DNA of 64,000 bases from Actinomycetaceae bacterium (GTDB lineage Bacteria; Actinomycetota; Actinomycetes; Actinomycetales; Actinomycetaceae). Within the stretch, counting starts at the first letter, position 1; the number at the start of each line of letters is the position of its first letter. Shown here one piece after another: positions 58,710 to 64,000 of the stretch. The stretch is taken from contig JAUMZK010000011.1 in assembly GCA_030528145.1 (NCBI GenBank), forward strand, positions 1-64,000, written 5' to 3'. Made by a program: the position numbers and the translations under genes. The notes under the pieces were generated by a model. The model was not told the DNA's origin. It saw nothing but the letters and a program-made list of their open reading frames with translations, and searched no databases.

Positions 58710-61097
58710 CTAATCCTGAGAACGCGAAGTTGATTGACGAGTTGGGTGCCACCACGACCCATGATTGGGGCGTAATGTTTTGTGAATGAAGCCAGCTATA
58801 AAGACGGCAGAAGTTAGGAGTGGGGGAATGATCCAACTCCAGCCAGGTGATATATTTTGAGGAATTGCGCGGCCCCCGACGACCGGTTTTGTAAAGAAAA
58901 TGCCAACACACGATCCAGTTAGCGTCGAAATAATATACGGTGATAATTGCAAAAACCTGGATTGGGCAAGTGTTTTGGGATGGCAACCACTGTTAGCAAG
59001 TGTAGAAAAAAGAGATTCGCTATTTCTTTTAGTTACACTTAATGCAAGTGCGCCAATAATCAGGCAGAAAATGGACTGTCCACAAATTAGTAGCCATTTT
59101 ATGCTAGCTGCGGACGTTGAGGAGGTTTCGGACGGTTCCGACAATGCTACTTCGGAGGAAATACTACTTGCTACCCGCCTGAAATCTTGCTGCTCGATAT
59201 CCGGATATTTTGAGAAATCTGGGATATACAATCTGCGTTCAAGACCAATTGTGAAACCAAGATTTTGAAGAATTTGGTTATCAGTTTTAATTACCAAACC
59301 GGGAAGTTCAGCATAATCTAGTCGATTATCCACATGCTTCGAGAGAGTTATCGGAATGATCTGTTCTGGAACTGTTGGATCTTTGGAGAATAACGCAAGA
59401 TTGTATTTTGACGAAGCTTGAACCTTTGCGAGTTCTGGAGACATTTTGTCTGCCAAATCCATCCCGTTCTTCGAGACAACGTAACCAACGATTGTCATCC
59501 ATTGGTTACATTTATTACGAGGCAATTGATTTTTCATGCAGGGAAAATAAGATTCCTCGGTAATCCTGAGAATGGTTCCTGACCTTTCTGGAAACGCAAA
59601 GACTATAGAGTTTTTCATTATTTTTGGAAAACGACTCTGTAAAAGCTCGATATCGCTCTGAGTTAGATAACCTACTGTCAAGTAAGTATCCGAATTGGGC
59701 TTTTCAAAAGTGTGAGCCGAATATTGCATTGTAATGCTAGTTGTAGCAATGGCGCCAAATGCACATATTACTGCGATGATAGGAGCAATAATGAGACTGT
59801 GAATATTGCTTATAAAGATCCCTGTACGAAGTGGAGGTTGGATACCGTACAGGGGGAGGATGCTTCCAAGTTGGGCCAGACCTGTGCTAATTAACAGAAT
59901 TGTAGAAAGGTAGAGCATCGAGAATCCTAGGTGCAATAACAAACATGAAACTATCCCACTTAATCCAAAAATGCAAGACCAGATCAGCGAGTTCCTATAT
60001 TGAGTGTTTCTGAAACTCGCATGTCGAATTTTATGGAAATAAAACTTTATTTTAGTCCAAAAATAATAAGCCACAATGAAAAATAAAACTACTGCTAATA
60101 AGTGAAAGATTCCGGGTAGTACCGAAGTGGATGATAACGTTTTCCAGTCTTGTCCAAGAGCGGCGCCGATGCGTTCGGCTTGACTCGTAAGTACTTCGGC
60201 AGCAACCGCACCTCCAATGAGAAAACTTGTGAGAAAGAAGCATGTGATCGGACCGAAAATAGTCAGGTTTGCACGTTGGTTACTGAACCCGGCCGCAATG
60301 AGTGCTTCTCTAATTGGACGTGTAGTGCCCCTGAATACAATTACTCCAATGATTAGAGTAACTCCAACTGCCCCGAATAGTAGATATGTAACAATTAGAG
60401 CCAAACTGGCAATATGCTGGTTTCCTGCCTGTAGTGCATAGTCGATTATGTAGGCTACCGATGATTGCCGAATCTCCCCCCTTTCTAAAAGTGGCTCATA
60501 TTTTGTCGTGGCCAGATCGGTATTTGTGACCCAATGAGTCGCCATGGTTGATTCTTTGTTATTGTCGAGCTTTGTGGAAATGTAACTTTGATTGAGCCGA
60601 GCTGGTAAAATAGTTACTCCGACAACTTTTAGTAGCTTATTTGAGCATTTTATTGTTTCACCGATATTGACTTTACTTTTCAGATGAATTGCCTGGGATA
60701 TTTCAGCTTCGCCTACGCGTTTTGCTCGCTCTCCTTTCACCATGCGCCCGAACTTAAAATCGCTATTGGCAATTATCAGATCAGCACTTCTAAATTCATT
60801 TTTGCCTTCAAAATTGCAGGTTTCATAGAAAACAGGTTGCAATGCAGATGATCCAGAATCAGAAAGCAATTTATTTTGCGCTGTTGTACTGGTTACTCCG
60901 ACATGATACGAGTAACTTCCAAAAAACAAGCGAGTATCCTCAATGATCGTATTGCGGAAGGTGGTCACAGTGCAATTGAGGAATATCGATACAAAAGTCA
61001 ATAGCATGATACTTCCGCAAAATACCGATAGGAGTTGTTTTTCGGAGGTGATAAATCCTAAAATCAGTTTAAGGATTATAGGTTTTCTGGCTTTCAT
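58710..61097 (-). CDS. FtsX/MacB-like ABC permease of 795 residues
   Basis: A large membrane protein with the two-half exporter layout: helix near 22-40, extracytoplasmic domain (about 45-225), three helices (230-345), a helix pair (365-420), a second extracytoplasmic domain (about 450-640) and three final helices (670-770). Large permeases of this kind work with a separate LolD-like ATPase in antimicrobial-peptide or lipoprotein export. The gene is AT-rich (many ATT, AAA, TTT codons), unlike the core, and carries no GAGGRCG motif. Its ATG overlaps the stop of the ATPase fragment (TAATG). As only a scrap of the ATPase remains, the pump is probably not functional. Confidence 0.8.
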   Translation of the reverse strand: MKARKPIILKLILGFITSEKQLLSVFCGSIMLLTFVSIFLNCTVTTFRNTIIEDTRLFFGSYSYHVGVTSTTAQNKLLSDSGSSALQPVFYETCNFEGKNEFRSADLIIANSDFKFGRMVKGERAKRVGEAEISQAIHLKSKVNIGETIKCSNKLLKVVGVTILPARLNQSYISTKLDNNKESTMATHWVTNTDLATTKYEPLLERGEIRQSSVAYIIDYALQAGNQHIASLALIVTYLLFGAVGVTLIIGVIVFRGTTRPIREALIAAGFSNQRANLTIFGPITCFFLTSFLIGGAVAAEVLTSQAERIGAALGQDWKTLSSTSVLPGIFHLLAVVLFFIVAYYFWTKIKFYFHKIRHASFRNTQYRNSLIWSCIFGLSGIVSCLLLHLGFSMLYLSTILLISTGLAQLGSILPLYGIQPPLRTGIFISNIHSLIIAPIIAVICAFGAIATTSITMQYSAHTFEKPNSDTYLTVGYLTQSDIELLQSRFPKIMKNSIVFAFPERSGTILRITEESYFPCMKNQLPRNKCNQWMTIVGYVVSKNGMDLADKMSPELAKVQASSKYNLALFSKDPTVPEQIIPITLSKHVDNRLDYAELPGLVIKTDNQILQNLGFTIGLERRLYIPDFSKYPDIEQQDFRRVASSISSEVALSEPSETSSTSAASIKWLLICGQSIFCLIIGALALSVTKRNSESLFSTLANSGCHPKTLAQSRFLQLSPYIISTLTGSCVGIFFTKPVVGGRAIPQNISPGWSWIIPPLLTSAVFIAGFIHKTLRPNHGSWWHPTRQSTSRSQD

Positions 61098-61270
61098 TAG
61101 CTCTGTGGAGTTTGAGTTTTTAGTTCGTAATTGTGAGCTTCGAGAATTTCGTCTGCAAGATTGGCTAATGACCTGTCATGCGTGACCACCACTAAGCAAA
61201 CGTCCATGGCGTGGGCTAATTGTTGTAAAAGTAGTCCAATTTCGTGCGATGTTCTTTGGAGCTCCTTTGC
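61097..61270 (-). pseudogene. C-terminal scrap of an ABC ATPase
   Basis: About 55 residues remain: HEIGLLLQQLAHAMDVCLVV followed by VVTHDRSLANLADEI, with the switch His of ABC ATPases, then the family tail. Walker A, signature and Walker B are gone. Reading is on the minus strand, directly before the permease with a TAATG overlap, so it was its energising partner. The upstream break is near 61270, close to the recombinase scrap. Confidence 0.75.
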
Positions 61271-61329
61271 TATGGCGAATAAAAACCTCATACGGGTACG
61301 TGAAAAATTATAAGAGAGGTTTATGATGT

Positions 61330-61640
61330 GCGCAACTGTTCGGCGTACCTTACGTATATGGAGCGCGTGGCTTGACCCGCACCTCATTTATTTTGACCGC
61401 AATAAGCTACGCCCCAAAATCGGATTGTTCTCCACTCGCCTCAAATGCGACCGATGCAGCGCCTTGTATGGACGTAAAATCTGGGCGTCAAACACTAAAA
61501 ACAAACACACAATCAGGCGATGCAACCACAAATACAACCAGCCCTGCACCACAGCCACACGGCGTTACGAGCAAATCTAGACCGCATTCCTGCATGCTTT
61601 GCGCCAGCTCGCTGAACAATATCGCGAAGAGGGCCACCTA
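61330..61640 (+). pseudogene. Zinc-ribbon fragment of a large serine recombinase
   Basis: The frame 61323-61580 includes KCDRCSALYGRKIWASNT and KNKHTIRRCNHKYNQPC, matching the zinc beta-ribbon segment of large serine recombinases (CxxCG-YG-K-W...RCNHK). The catalytic domain is absent. A further piece (FAPARLAEQYREEGHLPEV in another frame) may be its continuation. It points to a past integrase-bearing element. Confidence 0.6.
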
Positions 61641-61659
61641 CCCGAGGTTGTTGACGCAA

Positions 61660-62965
61660 TGAATTGTCCCAGGTTTTGTTTTGTTTGAGTAGATGAGAGA
61701 TTCTGGTTTGTGGTGGGGTTTTTGATTAGGAATTCAAGGGCTGTGTGGTTGGTTTGGTTGGGGATCGTATTTTGGCTGAAGGGCTCACGACTCAGAGCGC
61801 GTGTAGGGTAGTTGCCCCGAAATTGGGTATTTCTTTTCATACTGCGTGTCAGGGGGTGCAACAGGCTCGTAAGTAGGGAATGGTTGAGCGTGCTGAAGCC
61901 GATATTCTCGCGGAAAATGCGCGGTTGCGCCGGGAAGTGAGCGAGCTGGGTGATAGTAACGAGTTGCTTTAGGCTGCTTCGGCTTTTTTCGCCTCCGAAC
62001 TCGGCCCTGACGCCTGGAAATGATTGCTTTTATTTGGTGAGTATCGTGATCGTTTCTCGGCTTTGTTTATATGCTAGACGTTGAATGATCAGCCTGGGCG
62101 GGTTTATTTCTTCTCGGGGTTGATCGTCAGTCAAAAGTTCGGGGGATGGGTGCGCGGGCTTTACGAGATGAGGTTTTAGTCCAGCGTGTTAGGGAAATTC
62201 ACGAACGTAATTACAGTGTTTATGGCATCGGTAAGATGTGGCATGCTCTCAGGCGTGGAGAGATCAGTGTTGGGCGTGAACAAACCGGCATATTGATGCG
62301 TCTTGCTGGGTGTGTGGCAAGGGCTAAAGGGAGGTCTCCAAAGATTATGCGCAAGCCAAAAGGTGTTGATAAGCGCCCTGATCTTGTTTGCCGTAATTTC
62401 CGTGCGCAAAGCCCGAACCAGTTATGGGTTGCTGATATTACTTATGTTCGCTCTCAAAAAGGGATTTGTTTACGCGGCGTTTGTAACTGACGTGTTTTCC
62501 CGCAAAATTGTTGGTTGTGGTCTGGGCTGAATCTATACGAACTCAATCGCTGCCGTTGCAGGCACTGAACCAGTGCCATCGCGTCAGCAAGAAAAACCGC
62601 TGGGCTTGCGCATCATTTAGACCACGGATCACAATATGACAGCATCATCTACAACAACCAGCTAGCTGCTGCAAGGATCGTCTCGTCGACGGGAACCATC
62701 GGGGACTCCTACGACAACGCGCGGGCGGAAAACATCAACCGCTCCTACAAAAATGAGCTGATTCACACCCGTCTATGGGGTGACGCCGTGAACGCCGAGA
62801 TCGCCACGTTCGAGTGGGTGTCATGGTGGAATGAGTACCGGCTTCATGCTTCCCTCGGTTACAAAACTCCCACCAAAATCGAAGCAACGTTTTGGGCGCA
62901 GGAACCGACATCAGAGAAAATAAAAAACAGGGCAAACACCTAGAAACAAAACCCGGAGCAGTTCA
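61660..62965 (+). mobile_element. Full-length but inactive IS3-family insertion sequence
   Basis: The ends are imperfect inverted repeats of 22 bases: TGAATTGTCCCAGGTTTTGTTT at the left and, reversed, TGAACTGCTCCGGGTTTTGTTT at the right (18 of 22 match, TG...CA ends). Inside are orfA (LAENARLRREVSELGDSNEL, near 61885-61975, with stops) and orfB: VHEIHERNYSVYGIGKMW-like region near 62190, first Asp in WVADITYV, second in LDHGSQYDS near 62630, Glu in ARAENINRSYKNELIH near 62730, ending NEYRLHASLGYKTPTKIEA. Several frameshifts and stops interrupt both. No target duplication is evident. Length about 1.3 kb. Confidence 0.85.
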
Positions 62966-63097
62966 GATGGGATCCTGGAAGGTTTTGTTTGCGAAGGTTG
63001 GGTAATAGAAAACTGTTGTCTTAACCCTTCCAATGCGGTACTCTGTTCACGGGATCGTCCTGGATGATCCCTGAAAGAATGATGTAAAGGGGAAGCG
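62966..63097. promoter_or_regulatory. Leader of the last operon with a hairpin
   Basis: GGGATC (63051-63056) and GATCCC (about 63066-63071) form a hairpin 27 bases before the next start. The promoter of the small membrane protein and ABC ATPase genes should lie here. Nothing else is seen. Confidence 0.45.
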
Positions 63098-63382
63098 ATG
63101 ATGCTTACACAAGCACAGAAGATTGATGATTTCGTCAGTAGCAACTTGATACGTGCGCAAACTACGGCGGTGAAGGCTCAAGAGCATGTAACTGATAAGT
63201 TCGATAGCTTACTAGTAAGGTATGACGCCTGGTTCTTAGTGCTAATGGCGGTCCTTCTCGCAATCGCTGCGGTTGTTGCCACAGCTCTGGCTATATGGTG
63301 TGTAACATACAAAGGTAAGCGATTCACTGGACGTTGGGAATGGGGAAAATGGTACGTTTCAGTCTGGGCTGAATGCGTATAA
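63098..63382 (+). CDS. Small single-helix membrane protein
   Basis: A product of 94 residues: a polar helical N-terminus (about 45 residues, with QAQKIDDFVSSNLIRAQTTA), one strong membrane helix (about 46-70) and a basic, Trp-rich C-terminus (KGKRFTGRWEWGKWYVSVW). Two adjoining ATGs follow AAAGGGGAAG. No family recognised. It lies 39 bases before an ABC ATPase gene and may be part of that transporter, for instance an immunity or accessory protein; this is inference. Confidence 0.6.
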   Translation: MMLTQAQKIDDFVSSNLIRAQTTAVKAQEHVTDKFDSLLVRYDAWFLVLMAVLLAIAAVVATALAIWCVTYKGKRFTGRWEWGKWYVSVWAECV

Positions 63383-63421
63383 GAGTGGTGTTAAAGATTC
63401 TGACTTCTTGGTGGACAAAAC

Positions 63422-64000
63422 GTGGCTAAAGCGCTAGACGTAAAAGGACTCTCTTTTGGGTATGTGAAGAAGCATGAGGTCATTAAAAATCTTTCACTTT
63501 CGGTAGAGCTTGGGAAGATCACCGGCTTAATCGGACCGAACGGATCGGGAAAATCAACACTTATACGTTTGGCTGGTGATCTTCTCAAACCGCGCACAGG
63601 AAAAATTGACGTTTGTGGTGCAGCAAGTACCACAAACGAAGCAAAGAATAAGTCTATCATTCTGGCATCCAATGACTATTTGCCTGAATTCTTGACAGGT
63701 TTAGAGTATTTACATTTCATTCATCGAATGTACGGCATGAGATGTGACACGCACGACGCTAAACGTTTCTTTAGACGCTATCAGATGGACTACCGATGGA
63801 ATGATCTGATAGAGGATTATTCACATGGGATGCGCAAGAAAGTTCAACTCATTGCTGCGCTGATGGTCTCACGACCGCTCACCATGATAGACGAAACTCC
63901 CAATGGGATTGACATCGAAGCACTTTATAACTTTGAGCGCGATATTCGTAATATGGCCAGAAAGAATTGTGGAGTGCTGCTTTGCACCCACAATTTCGCA
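63422..64000 (+). CDS. ABC transporter ATPase (cut by window end)
   Basis: GTG 63422 starts MAKALDVKGLSFGY. The 193 visible residues contain Walker A GPNGSGKS, a signature region DYSHGMRKKVQ with His in place of Ser-Gly, Walker B LTMIDETPNGID in which the usual Pro after Glu is shifted (DETP rather than DEPT), and the switch CTHNF at the end. The Q-loop place reads LASNDYLPE. These are the patterns of small ABC-2 export ATPases, with some unusual residues. The permease is expected to follow outside the window. Confidence 0.85.
   Translation, partial: MAKALDVKGLSFGYVKKHEVIKNLSLSVELGKITGLIGPNGSGKSTLIRLAGDLLKPRTGKIDVCGAASTTNEAKNKSIILASNDYLPEFLTGLEYLHFIHRMYGMRCDTHDAKRFFRRYQMDYRWNDLIEDYSHGMRKKVQLIAALMVSRPLTMIDETPNGIDIEALYNFERDIRNMARKNCGVLLCTHNFA

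Overview
The window reads as chromosomal DNA of a medium-GC Gram-positive actinobacterium, and I infer the family Actinomycetaceae (a Mobiluncus/Varibaculum-like organism). Grounds: the order SRP RNA - dnaX - recR - HAD phosphatase - lysC - asd; a purS/purQ/short-purL system; a LytR_C-domain protein; the PFL (UPF0210)/ACT (UPF0237) pair; a secreted HNH nuclease of the DUF1524 kind; a small bacterial SRP RNA without an Alu domain; frequent GTG starts. No species can be fixed from sequence reading alone.

Layout. 1-5 kb: tail of a Fic-type protein, L-serine dehydratase, a Cof-type phosphatase, a class I amidotransferase and a GCS2-type ligase. 5-13 kb: GluQ-RS, a broken wall-anchored surface protein, a two-component system facing a secreted phospholipase A2 with two paralogous small membrane proteins, a uracil/xanthine permease and a LytR_C protein. 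13-19 kb: TPP riboswitch with thiBPQ, then the PFL/ACT pair. 19-25 kb: IS3 relic, I36 inhibitor-like secreted protein, frameshifted lipoprotein, adaptor and MacB-like exporter, nitroreductase, tRNA-Ser(GGA). 26-30 kb: accessory island with two ABC systems, gene tails and an IS3 relic. 30-43 kb: core genes for replication/repair (dnaX, recR), aspartate-family synthesis (lysC, asd) and purine synthesis (purD, C, S, Q, L). 43-58 kb: gdhA, TRIC-like channel, secreted nuclease, uppP, putP/putA, a decayed gene pair, YagU-like protein and an SLC13 carboxylate transporter. 58-64 kb: AT-rich accessory DNA with IS3 relics, an orphan FtsX-type permease, a serine-recombinase scrap and the start of another ABC system.

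The most unusual feature crosses gene boundaries. The 7-mer GAGGRCG (usually 8-mer CGAGGRCG, i.e. CGAGGACG or CGAGGGCG) occurs about 140 times by my count, about equally on both strands, in genes and spacers of the core regions. It is missing from three stretches that look acquired or decayed (about 19.03-21.38, 26.22-30.53 and 57.49-64.0 kb). Several copies form inverted pairs or sit in hairpins at gene ends, e.g. between putP and putA. Density, strand balance, absence from foreign DNA and use in terminators match what is known of DNA uptake sequences in Neisseria and Pasteurellaceae; in an actinobacterium I know of no described equivalent.

A second pattern is a set of four genes for secreted or membrane proteins, each interrupted by a single missing base in a short homopolymer (G near 6377, A near 19955, A near 20953, T near 29150), while some 40 kb of core coding sequence appears intact. 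This suggests real decay or phase variation in surface functions, though homopolymer sequencing error must be excluded.
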